From Melastoma dodecandrum (lineage: Eukaryota > Streptophyta > Magnoliopsida > Myrtales > Melastomataceae), in contig JARUPY010000432.1 in NCBI GenBank assembly GCA_029817715.1, positions 124,001-188,000 of the forward strand: DNA of 64,000 nt. The letters are read 5' to 3'. The notes beneath the pieces were generated by a model that was given only the letters and a program-made list of their open reading frames with translations, was not told the DNA's origin and ran no database searches. A program made the position numbers and the translations under genes. This document shows, piece after piece, positions 1 to 10,631 of this stretch. The stretch's first letter is position 1. Each line of letters starts with the position of its first letter.

Positions 1-785
1 ATTTCCTTGAGCTTCCAGGAGTCGGGAACTGGAGATGGCTTCACTCTGTCCTTGGAGATGGTCATGATTGTGCCGTCATTCAGGATGGCAATGATGAGGA
101 CCATGAAGGGAGAGAAGTCGAACTCCCAGATGAGAGCAACAAGAAGGAAGCCGAAGACGATACGGATGGTGATGGAAACAGCGTAGATGGTATAGTTCTT
201 CATCCTCTGGAAGATGGCCCTGCTGGTCAACACAGCACTCACGATGACGCTCAATCCTGGCTCAGTGAGGACAATATCTGATGCGCTCCTCGCGGCATCA
301 GTTGCATCAGCAACGGCGATACCAATATCAGCCCTCTTCAGAGCTGGCGCATCGTTGACACCATCTCCAGTCATGCCACAAATGTGCTTCCTCTCCTGCA
401 ACTTCTTCACGATATCGTACTTGTGCTCGTCATTACGGGGGAACGATTTGTGACATGGGTTTTCAATTAACCAGATAGGTTTTGGTGGTAGAGGTGAGGG
501 TACTTACCGGGAAACACTCCGGCAAATCCATCGGCCTTCTCGATGAGCTCCTCAATTGGAATTGAGGCAATAGACTCGTCCTTGCTGTCACCGAGGAGCG
601 ACGAAGAGGGGTACATGTTCGTTCCCATGCCAAGTCTGCGGCCTGTCTCCTTGCCGATAGCAAGTTGATCGCCAGTGATCATCTTGACATTCACTCCCAG
701 TTCAAGGGCAAGGCGGATGGTCTCAGCACTGTCGTGTCTCGGAGGGTCAAAAAGAGGCAACAGACCGACGAACTCCCAGGGCTCC
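1..785 (-). pseudogene. plasma-membrane H+-ATPase (P3A type), middle part; C-terminus lies outside the window
   Basis: This is the downstream half of a P-type proton pump gene cut by the LTR element at 786-10631. Exon 7b (508-785) encodes the end of the nucleotide-binding domain and the P-domain, including [31 protein letters not shown] and [15 protein letters not shown]. Exon 8 (1-427, running off the window) encodes the hinge [12 protein letters not shown] and the next transmembrane segments up to about [13 protein letters not shown]. The donor at 506-507 is a normal GT. The acceptor before exon 8 should read AG but reads CG (428-429), so normal splicing is lost. The conserved ARGASD reads ARSASD here. 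In the family this pump exports protons at the plasma membrane and forms a phospho-aspartate intermediate. Family assignment is certain; I infer the copy is dead from the insertion and the lesions. Confidence 0.93.
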
Positions 786-2282
786 TGATCACGCTTATCG
801 AAGGCGGCAAATTAAATACTCTAGCAAACCTAACTAACTTGTAGATAGGGTAAGTAGAGGTCGATTCCACAGAGAATCAACAGAGAAAAATTCCTAACGA
901 TCGCACGTTTAACAATTTTGAGGTCAAGTTAAACAAGATTGAATTGAGAATAAAACTGAAAAAGAGAGTGCAACTAACGATGATTAAATCAATTAATAAA
1001 AGCCTAGGACTATCAATTTCCCCTAACGAATTATCTAACTCGTTCCTTCCTTTCTCCAGTTATCAAATTCTTAAGTTACTAACCTAGGGTTCGTATATCT
1101 CTTTACGCCTCTCCCGAGTGCTCTAAAGACGTATTCCCTGTATCGAGCTAATAACTCTATTCCTAGGCAATTAACTAGTGGGAACCCATTATGCAACAAC
1201 CCTAAATGGCTACCTAAGGCAATCAGGTATATTCCTATCCTTCTCGCTAATTAGCTCCGTTTTCCAACGAGACGCTAACTTAGGCTATTCAATCCACGGC
1301 TTAACCTAAACAACTTTTCCAAGCCCGAATAGGTCTCCAGTTCAAATTAATTGGTGATCAGTCAATCAACCGCATTAAGAACAAGATATGAATAAGTAAC
1401 CACACGAATTTGCATGACACGGAGAAAATGAATTCACTCGTTAGATAAAATCGCTAGGTTCCATTGAAGTCCTAGAAAACGAAATTAGTTCATAACGTAA
1501 AAGAAATTCAACTCAAATTCAAAAGAAAAGGAGAGCGACATAATAATCAAAGAGGGGCAAGAAAAGAAAAACGCCCTCTCGAATCCTCCGATCCGAGAAG
1601 TAGTCGCCTAGTCTTGATCTCCGCTTCAACCCTAGCCGTCTCCGAGTCGAATGTCTCCTCCGTTCTTCATCAAAAAAAAGACTCTAATTGCCAAAGGGAA
1701 GGTGTCCTTAGAGTTACCTCTAAAACTAGGATATATAGATCCCCTAGAAAATATTTCCTAAGATTCTCCAAATCTAGGCAATATTTCTAGGGAGAATAAA
1801 ATAAAATAAATCTAAAACTACCAACTAAATAACTAGTTGATCCTCTATATCTCCATAATGCAGTCTTAGGAAGACTTGAAGACTCCTCAAGCGGTTAGCC
1901 TTCAAAACTCGCAAGAAAGCTTCGTCAGCTACAGAACCTCCAGGGACGTGTCCCTGAGATCTGAAGGACGCGTCCCTCAGCTCTCTGTCCATTGTTCGCT
2001 CCTCTTCGCTTTTCTTCGTCCGAGCTTCAAAATCTCCTTCATTTTCCTGCATTAACACATGACAAACCAAGAGGCATCAACAAGATAACCGACTCGAGAC
2101 GAAATAGAAACAAAAACTAAGAAAATAACAAAGATCAACTTAAAATAAAACTAAACTAAAAAAATGACTCAAATCCTACCAAATCCTACCAAATCCTACC
2201 AAATCCCTATCAATACTCATCCGACTAACCACATAAAGCCTCGTTAAGGATACGAAATAACCCTACTTTCACAGAGTTATCA
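786..2282 (-). repeat. 3' LTR of the Athila-type element
   Basis: A 1497-bp direct repeat of 9158-10631, beginning TGATCACGCTT and ending GAGTTATCA. It differs from the partner by scattered substitutions and small indels, mostly in its first two thirds (for example an extra AAATCCTACC unit near 2180 and extra bases near 1280). The segment 1800-2080 is almost identical to its partner. It contains two copies of a palindromic GGACGCGTCC-type motif near 1943-1975, the first mutated to GGACGTGTCC. An 81-codon open frame here is also in the other LTR and is not considered a gene. Confidence 0.95.
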
Positions 2283-2295
2283 CACCCCCAAACCT
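2283..2295 (-). other. polypurine tract of the Athila-type element
   Basis: In element sense this reads AGGTTTGGGGGTG directly against the TG of the 3' LTR, as expected for the plus-strand primer of reverse transcription. A second near-copy of the same tract lies at about 3290-3302, inside the untranslated region. Confidence 0.75.
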
Positions 2296-3817
2296 ACAAT
2301 TTGCTAGTCCTCGAGCAAATGAAAAGAGATAAACACCAAGATAACTCTTCAGCAATACCCCACTCAATCCAATCTGAGCAACCCTCTTTCTATTCTCAGC
2401 TATACACATGCTCACTTCCGTTGGTCGAGTCATTTGTCAATAAAAACCATTCAATTTTGATCAAACTTCACAGAAATGTTCACAACGATCAACTCGGTAT
2501 GTCATATAGTGAACTCAACAATAAAAGACTTCCAATAAAACATATTAGATCGGCACTTCGTAGAAAACCAACCAAACACTAGTCATCCACTCGTCCTCAA
2601 GATTTTCAACAACTTTCTCAACACAAACTTTATTTCAGCTACACGACGCTAAATGTTTCATCACATTCTAATGTACCCATGTAACGAGTATTTGATCAAT
2701 GACTCCCGGTCCAGTTGGACCAAGGCATTAGGCGATGAAGCACCCCTCGGATCTCATTCTCGAGTACACCAAAAGGACTCACACCACAAGTACATATTTA
2801 GGCGCCAATCACATTTCAATCACTTTTTTTTCTTTACTTTTCTTTTTCACACGCCTAAACATTGGTACTCAGAACCTTGGTAGCCAATTTTTTTTTTTTT
2901 TACATTTCCTTTTCTCTCTTTTTTTTTTCTTTTGGGACTTACTTCAAATCAATGTCTAGCCAGCCCCACTCAACACCAACTACTATGCATTATTAGATTT
3001 CGAGAATTGTTTTCACTCACTACCAATCCATACCGAGAATTCGTTGCCCAATTAAATAAAAACAACAGTTTAATCACCCAATTAAGCTCACTTTTCACTC
3101 TTCCATAAGTCGTAAGCATGTGAATAATAAGTCATCATCGAACAAGGGTTAACTCGCCAAAGATATCGTCAAGTGCACTGAAAACTTGAGAAATCAAAAC
3201 ACCAATAAAAATCAACCCTAAAAATGACCCAAGAGAAATCAAAACACCAATAAAAATCAACCCAAACCACGTAGATCAGCATAATTGCAGCACCCCCAAA
3301 CCTAGACTAAACACCGCCCCGATGTAAATAATGAATAAAAGATGAAGGGAACGAAGTACTCCCCTGGGGTGACTAGTCATCGCCGTCATCATCATCATTT
3401 TCGTCCTCAAGGTCTTGGGAGTTGTCATTTTCCGAATCCAGCTCATCCTCCTTCTGGAAGTCAGCAAATGAAGGCTGCACACAAAAAATGGGTTAGGGTT
3501 GTCATTTAAAAGAAATTATAACTATTTTATATTTTTTTTCTCTTTCTTTTTTTTTTTCGGAGGGACGCGTCCTTCAAATTGGAGGATGCGTCCTCCATGA
3601 TTCTGTAAAATTGCAGAATGCCCGAGGTCGCGTCCTTGGCTGTGAGGGACGCGTCCTTGAATTTTCTGCAAAATAAAATAAAAATTGTCAATAAAAAGCA
3701 AAATAAAAAGATGAACTTATGCAAAAATAACAATGAAAATGAAAAAATAAAGTAAACTCGGGTTGCCTCCCGATAAGCGCTTGATTTATAGTCATCAGCT
3801 TGACTCTCTTGTCGCTT
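2296..3817 (-). other. long 3' non-coding region of the Athila-type element
   Basis: There is no long open frame between integrase and the 3' LTR, where some Athila relatives carry an env-like gene. I see only poly-T/poly-A tracts (2820-2940), a roughly 30-bp direct duplication (about 3190-3219 and 3234-3263) and four GGACGCGTCC-type motifs at 3563-3656. The stretch just after integrase (about 3760-3795, GGTTGCCTCCCGATAAGCGC) resembles a segment seen in many Athila relatives. Confidence 0.6.
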
Positions 3818-4946
3818 TCAGGCCTCTTTTAGGTGAATCGAGGATGCTTCACGATCAAAACTTCCGCTATAATGTTTTAACCGTTGCCCATTTACCTTGA
3901 ATATCCTTCCAGAACTCTCTTCTAAAACATCTACGGCTCCATATGAGAATACCTCAACAACTCGAAAAGGGCCCGACCATCGCGATTTCAGTTTTCCAGG
4001 GAATAATTTGAGTCGGGAGTTGAATAACAATACCAATTGGCCTGGCTCGAAGTGTCTGGGCAATATCTTACCATCATGCCATTTCTTTGTCCTATCCTTG
4101 TACACTCTTGCATTGTCATATGCCTGCAACCGAAGTTCATCGAGCTCGTTCAATTGAAGTAGTCGTCTCCCACCGGCTTCTTCGATATTTAAGTTCAACT
4201 TTTTCAGAGCCCAATATGCCTTGTGCTCGAGTTCCACCGGAAGGTGACATGCTTTGCCAGAGACCATTCTGTACGGTGACATCCCAATTGGATTTTTATA
4301 TGCTGTCCTATATGCCCACAATGCATCATCGAGCTTCGTCGACCAATCCTTTCTCGTTGGACATACTGTTTTCTCTAGAATCCGCTTGATTTCCCGATTA
4401 GAAACTTCGACTTGCCCGCTCGTTTGTGGATGATATGCTGTAGCTATCTTGTGCTTTATCCCATACTTCTTCAGGAGTTGATCAAAATAGCGGTTGCAGA
4501 AGTGCGTCCCTTCGTCGCTTATGATAGCGCGTGGTGTGCCAAATCGAGTAAAAATCTGCTTTTTCAAAAACTTGCACACGACTTTAGAATCATTAGAAGG
4601 CAAAGCTACTGCTTCCACCCACTTTGACACATAATCAACAGCCATAAGGATGTACTTATTATTAAATGATGAAATAAAGGGACCCATAAAATCGATACCC
4701 CACACATCGAATAGCTCAACTTCAAGGATGCCTTGCAACGGCATCTCGTGTCTCTTGCCGATGTTTCCCACTCGTTGACACCTGTCACAAGATGCAACAA
4801 AATTATATGAATCCTTGAAAAGAGTTGGCCAATAGAATCCTGATTGCAAAACTTTAGCTGCTGTTCGGTCTCCTCCAAAGTGTCCACCATAGGGTGACGA
4901 GTGACAATGTTCGAGGATGCCTTTGATTTCTTCCTCTGGCACACAT
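3818..4946 (-). pseudogene. Athila integrase, separated from the rest of pol by a deletion
   Basis: About 374 codons in one frame. The N-terminal zinc-binding motif shows the spaced residues H...H...C-D-R-C (GHFGG to CDRCQRVGN). The catalytic core shows the three acidic residues: Asp in [10 protein letters not shown], Asp in [10 protein letters not shown] and Glu in SNREIKRIL. The C-terminal part ([26 protein letters not shown], read in pieces) resembles the usual chromatin-side domain. The enzyme would insert element cDNA into host DNA. The upstream linker that normally connects RNase H to the zinc finger is missing, and the frame changes at about 4947-4951, so no full Pol could be made without a frame change. 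Confidence 0.88.
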
Positions 4947-7900
4947 CTCCTGATAAATGATCCGCAACTTGGTTTTCGGATCCTTTTCTGTCCCTAATTT
5001 CAAGATCAAACTCTTGTAAAAGAAGAACCCACCTGATGAGCCTTGGCTTTGCCTCTTTCTTTGAGATCAAGTACTTGATGGCAGAATGGTCAGTGAAAAC
5101 AATAACTTTCGTACCAACAAGATAACTACGAAATTTATCAAAGGCATAGACAATCGCAAGCAACTCTTTTTCTGTGGTAGTGTAATTTACCTGAGCATCA
5201 TCAAGAGTTCGACTTGCATAGTAAATGACATGAAATACCTTATTCACTCGTTGTCCTAGAACGGCTCCGACCGCGTAATCGCTTGCATCACACATTAGTT
5301 CAAATGGTAAATTCCAATCAGGTGCAATAACTATAGGGGCAGAAATTAACCTTTGCTTGAGCTCGTTGAAGGCACTAAGGCAGTCGTCATCGAAAATAAA
5401 GGACCTGTCCTTTTCTAAGAGATTGCAAAGTGGTTTGGAAATTTTGGAAAAGTCCTTGATAAATCTTCTGTAAAATCCTGCGTGTCCAAGAAAACTCCGG
5501 ATTGCTTTGACTGATGTTGGTGGCGGCAATTTCTCGATCGTTTCTATCTTTGCTCGATCCACTTCAATCCCCTTGTTTGATATCCTGTGTCCAAGAACAA
5601 TACCCTCTCGAACCATAAAATGGCATTTTTCCCAATTTAAAATATGGTTTGTTTCTTCACAACGTTTCAGCACGCGAGCTAAATTTGTCAAGCAATCATC
5701 AAAAGACATCCCAAAGATGGAAAAATCGTTCATAAAAACTTCAAGGCACTGCTCAACCATATCAGTGAAAATAGACATCATGCATCTCTGAAACGTAGCT
5801 GGGGCATTACATAGACCAAAAGGCATTCGACGAAAAGCAAACGTACCATACGGGCATGTAAAAGTAGTCTTTTCTTGATCTTCTGCTGCTATGGCAATTT
5901 GGTTATATCCAGAATAACCATCTAGAAAACAGTAAAATCCTTTACCTGCCAGGCGATCCAACATTTGATCTATAAACGGAAGTGGGAAGTGATCCTTTCT
6001 TGTGGCTTTATTCAACTTCCTATAATCCATGCAAACTCGCCAACCAGTCACCGTACACGTGGGAATGAGCTCATTCTTTTTGTTGAAGACAACGGTCATC
6101 CCACCTTTCTTAGGTACACACTGCACAGGACTCACCCACGAACTATCAGAAATCTGATATATTATACCTGCATCAAGCCATTTGATTATTTCCTTCTTGA
6201 CTACTTCCTTCATGTTTGGGTTGAGTCGTCGTTGATTCTCCACCGAAACCTTATGATTTTCTTCTAGCAAAATCTTGTGCATGCAAATTGATGGACTGAT
6301 ACCTCGAATATCAGCAATTGTCCACCCTAATGCTCGTTTATATTCCCTCAAGACTCGAAGTAATTTCTCTTCCTGTGTCATTGTTAGTGCCGACGAAATA
6401 ATAATGGGTAGAGTTTCATTACTTCCAAGATATGCATACCTCAGGTGTTCAGGTAATGGTTTCAGCGCTAATTGAGGTGGTTCTTCAATAGATGGTTTCA
6501 TCGGATTATGCGGCATCGCCAAGGCTTCAAAATGCGCCCCTCTTAACATGTGTGGTATTGCATCCATTGCTGTTATCACTTCTTGTACTTCTTCATTGTC
6601 GGATGACGTTGAGTTCATTGCAATTTCAAGTGGATCCTCATATGGAATCTCTGTAGAGTACCTGCTCAAAACATCTTCAATCAGAAAGCATTCATCAATT
6701 TCATTCGGGCACTTCAGCGATTTTAAAACATTAAATGTCACCTCCTCATCATTAACCCGAATGGTCAGTTCACCTTTTTGAACATCAATGAGGGCTCTAC
6801 CTGTTGCCAAGAATGGTCTCCCTAAAATGATGGGGATATTTTTATCTTCCTCAAAATCTAAAACTACAAAATCCGCTGGAAAGATAAATTTATCCACTTT
6901 AACAAGCACATCTTCAACAATACCCCTAGGATATGTTATTGATCTATCAGCTAACTGCAATGTCACAGACGTAGGTTTCACTTCCCCCAAACCTAACTCA
7001 TGGTAGACAGATAAAGGCATAAGATTAATACTTGCGCCAAGATCACACAGAGCCTTACCATTGAATTGCGAACCAATAGTACAAGGGATAGTGAAACTAC
7101 CTGGATCCTTTAGCTTAGGAGGAAGTTTTCGTTGCAATATGGCACTACATTCCTCCGTTAGTGCGACGGTTTCAAACTCACCTAACCTTCTTTTCTTCGA
7201 TAGGATGTCCTTCATGAACTTGACGTAGCTCGGCATCTGTTCAAGAGCTTCTGCAAAAGGAATGTTAATATGGAGTTTCTTAAACACGTCGAGAAACTTA
7301 CGGAATTGGGCTTCATCATGCTTCTTTGCTCTTTGAGGGAATGGAAGTGGTGGTCGTTCTATCTTCCCCATGTTGGGTATTATCCAAGTGGGACGATGTG
7401 GCTGATCAGTTGGGGGAAAGACATGTCCTTCAGTTGGCAAGGTCGCGTCCTTCTGCGGTGCTTCTTCCACAGAATGTTCAGGGACGCGTCCCTCAAATTC
7501 GAAGGACGCGTCCTTCACGGTTCTGTGAAAATTCTGAAGTTCATGATTTTGTCCTTTGTTCAGCCTGGACGTGTTCGCCCCCTCATTGGTTGGTCTTTGT
7601 GGAAGATCATTAATCTCACTTGGCGTTTTGTTGTCACTCGACCGAACCTTTGGGGGTGCTTCTTCAAGTGCCCGGCCGTTCCTCAAGGTTACTGCCTTAA
7701 CATATTCTCGTGGATTAACCTCAGTATCACTTGGCAACCCTCCTTGTTGACGTGAGTTCAAGGCTTGAGCGAGTTGACTGACTTGATTCTCCAAGTTCCT
7801 GATTGATGCTGATTGATTCTTTATTATGGCATCTTGATTTGCCATGTACTTCATCATCAATTCCTCAAAATTCGTCTTCTTTTCTAGTTCTGGGGCTTTG

Positions 7901-9027
7901 GGTTGCTGAAATCCCGGAGGTTGCGTTGCTCGATGATCCACTGTTTGTTGCCCTTTCCAAGAAAAGTTAGGATGGTTCCTCCACCCCGGATTATACGTGT
8001 TGGAATAAGGATTGTTCCTCTGATTTCCTATAAAATTAGCCTCCTCCATGCTAGCAGAACATTGATCTGTTACATGTCCACCACCGCAAATATCACATCC
8101 TCTAGTTGTACTCTGGATGGACTGTACATTCACCGACTCAAACTTCTTGGCCAACGCCGATATCTGCGCTTGAATAGATGTGAGTGCATCCAGTTCATGA
8201 GCACCCGAAACTTTTCTACCACTTATTCGGTCGAACGATTGACTCGGTACACATGTTCTCCTCATAGTCTCCAAAAGCTCCCTTCCATCTACGTATGATT
8301 TTCGTAGGAATGATCCATTCGATACTAAGTTGAGGTCCTTGCGCGATGTTTCCGACAACCCATTGTAAAAAGCTTCCAATTGTCGCCATCCCGGTAGATC
8401 ATGATATGGGCACTGGATTAATAAATTTTTGAAGCGCTCCCAAGCCTCCACGAAAGTTTCTGTATCATGTTGCTTGAATGTGCAGATTTCATTCCTCATG
8501 TGGGATATCTTGGATGGCGGGAAATATTGATCTAGGAATGCTTCTTCCATCTGTTCCCAGGTACTGATTGATCCAGCCGGTAGCGAGTTCAGCCAACTCC
8601 ATGCTCTATCCTTCAAGGAGAAGGGAAATAACTTTAATCGAACTGCATCTTGTGGCACTCCGTTTTGCCTGAAACTGTCGCAAATGCTTAAGAACTTGCT
8701 CAAATGCTCATGCGGATCCTCAATCGCTGACCCTCGAAACATCACTGAATTATGAATCATCTGGATCACTGATGTCTTTTTCTCAAAGTCTCGAGCTTAA
8801 ATCACAGGCGCAACGATACAGAACCGGTTGATGTGAGGTTTTGTTGAAGTGAATTCCATCATCGGCCTGTTATCAATGTCCTGTTGACCCTCGTTCTGCT
8901 GAGGTAGAATTAGGTTTCCGTCCATGTTGCTTTGTTGTGCACTAGCTTTCTCACGAACCAGTCTATGGAAAGTCCTTTCGATTTCAGGATCAAAAGGAAG
9001 AATTTCTGTACTTCGAGTTCGTCGCAT
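4947..9027 (-). pseudogene. Athila gag-protease-RT-RNase H polyprotein, broken
   Basis: Gag starts at the ATG at 9027 (MRRTRSTEILPFDPEIERTF). It is interrupted by an in-frame TAA at 8797-8799, and the same frame continues from about 8769. Gag shows LFPFSLKDRAWSWL and FYNGLSE and one zinc knuckle (CDICGGGHVTDQC). Protease has CDLGASINLMP and ILGRPFL. RT has the usual blocks (WVSPVQCVPKKGG, RMPFGLCNAPATFQR), but the catalytic box reads VFMNDFS instead of VFMDDFS, with the Asn codon at 5728-5730. RNase H shows DASDYAVGAVLGQR and TTTEKELLAIV. After VADHLS, the normal run into integrase is lost. Confidence 0.9.
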
Positions 9028-9133
9028 GTACCTAATGTTAAAAATATCAAAAGAAATAAGTGAGAAAATTAAACAACTTGAACGTCAAATAGATAAACGT
9101 GATGACAGTAGAAAATAAATTTCTCTAAATTGA

Positions 9134-9152
9134 TTCCCCGACAACGGCGCCA
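9134..9152 (-). other. primer-binding site (tRNA-Asp)
   Basis: The + strand reads CCCCGACAACGGCGCCA at 9136-9152. This equals the 3' end of plant tRNA-Asp including CCA with one mismatch. It sits five bases inside the 5' LTR, as a reverse-transcription primer site should. Confidence 0.85.
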
Positions 9153-9157
9153 AAATT

Positions 9158-10631
9158 TGATCACGCTTGTCGAAGGCGGCAAATTAAATACTCTAACAAA
9201 CCTAACTAACTTGTAGATAGGGTAAGTAGAGGTCGATCCCACAGAGAATCAACAGAGAAGAATTCCTAACGATCGCACGTTTAACAATTTTGAGGTCAAG
9301 TTAAACAAGATTGAATTGAGAATAAAACTGAAAAAGATAGTGCAACTAACGATGATTAAATCAATTAGTAAAAGCCTAGGACTATCAACTTCCCCTAACG
9401 AATTATCTAACTCGTTCCTTCCTTTCTCCAGTTATTAAATTCTCAAGTTACTAACCTAGGGTTCGAATATCTCTTTACGCCTCTCCCGAGTGCTCTAAAG
9501 ACGTATTCATTGTATCGAGCTAATCACTTTATTCCTAGGCAATTAACTAGTGGGAACCCATTACGCAACAACTCTAAATGGCTACCTAAGGCAATCTGGT
9601 ATATTCCTATCATTCTCGCGAATTAGCTCCGTTTTCCAACGTGACGCTATTCAATCCACGGCTTAACCTAAACAATTTTTCTAAGCCCGAATAGGTCTCC
9701 AGATCAAATTAATTGGTGATCAGTCATTTAATCGCATTAAGATTAAGATATGAATAAGTAACCACACAAATTCGAATAACACGGAGAAAATGAATTCACT
9801 CGTTAAATAAAGTCGTTAAGTTCCATTGAAGTCCTAGAAACGAAATTAGCTCATAACGTAAATAAAATTCAACCCAAGTTCAAGAGAAAAGGATAACGAC
9901 ATAATAATCAAAAGGGCAAGAAAAGAGAAACGCCCTGTTGATCTTCTGATCCGAGAAGTAGTAGCCTCGTCTTGATCTCCGCTTCAATCCTAGCCGTCTC
10001 CGAGTCGAATGTCTCCCCCGTTCTTCACCAAAAGAAAAGACTCTAAAAGCTAAAGGGAAGCTTTCCTTAGAGTTACCTCTAAAACTAGGATATATAGATC
10101 TCCTAGAAAATATTTCCTAAGATTCTCCAAATCTAGGCAATATTTCTAGGGAGAATAAAATAAAATAAATCTAAAACTACCAACTAAATAACTAGTTGAT
10201 CCTCTATATCTCCATAATGCAGTCTTAGGAAGACTTGAAGACTCCTCAAGCGGTTAGCCTTCAAAACTCGCAAGAAAGCTTCGTCAGCTACAGAACCTCC
10301 AGGGACGCGTCCCTGAGATCTGAAGGACGCGTCCCTCAGCTCTCTGTCCATTGTTCGCTCCTCTTCGCTTTTCTTCGTCCGAGCTTCAAAATCTCCTTCA
10401 TTTTCCTGCATTAACACATGACAAACCAAGAGGCATCAACAAGATAACCGACTCGAGACGAAATAGAAACAAAAACTAAGAAAATAACAAAGATCGACTT
10501 AAAATAAAACTAAACTAAAAAAATGTCTCAAATCCTACCAAATCCTACCAAATCCCTATCAATACTCGTCCGACTACCCACATAAAGCCTCTTTAAGGAT
10601 ATGAGATAACCCTACTTTCACAGAGTTATCA
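9158..10631 (-). repeat. 5' LTR of the Athila-type element
   Basis: A 1474-bp direct repeat of 786-2282, with TG...CA ends. It is followed on the right by the target duplicate GCTCC (10632-10636). It contains two perfect copies of the palindrome GGACGCGTCC (10303-10312 and 10324-10333). In element sense this LTR would hold the promoter. I could not pick a convincing TATA box with confidence. Confidence 0.95.

Larger units (their letters stand above)
786..10631 (-). mobile_element. Athila-type Ty3 LTR retrotransposon, full length but defective
   Basis: A 9846-bp element on the minus strand inserted in exon 7 of the H+-ATPase pseudogene. The target duplication is GCTCC at 781-785 and 10632-10636. 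Both LTRs run TG...CA (786-2282 and 9158-10631). The primer site (9134-9152) matches the 3' end of tRNA-Asp, and a polypurine tract abuts the 3' LTR. Order in element sense is gag, protease, RT, RNase H, integrase, then about 1.5 kb without a long frame. The FYNGL motif in Gag, protease motif CDLGAS and the tRNA-Asp primer fit the Athila clade. It cannot move on its own: gag has a stop, RT has a catalytic Asp to Asn change, and the RNase H-integrase join is deleted and out of frame. By eye the LTRs differ by a few per cent, so it is not a very recent arrival. Confidence 0.95.

Noticed and set aside
1825..2070. 81-codon open frame on the minus strand, also at 10184-10429
   Set aside because: Both copies lie within the LTRs of the Athila-type element and show no known domain. 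They are explained by the repeat.
2296..3817. Possible env-like gene of the Athila element
   Set aside because: No long frame, signal peptide or membrane segment is present. The short open frames here come from poly-A/T tracts.
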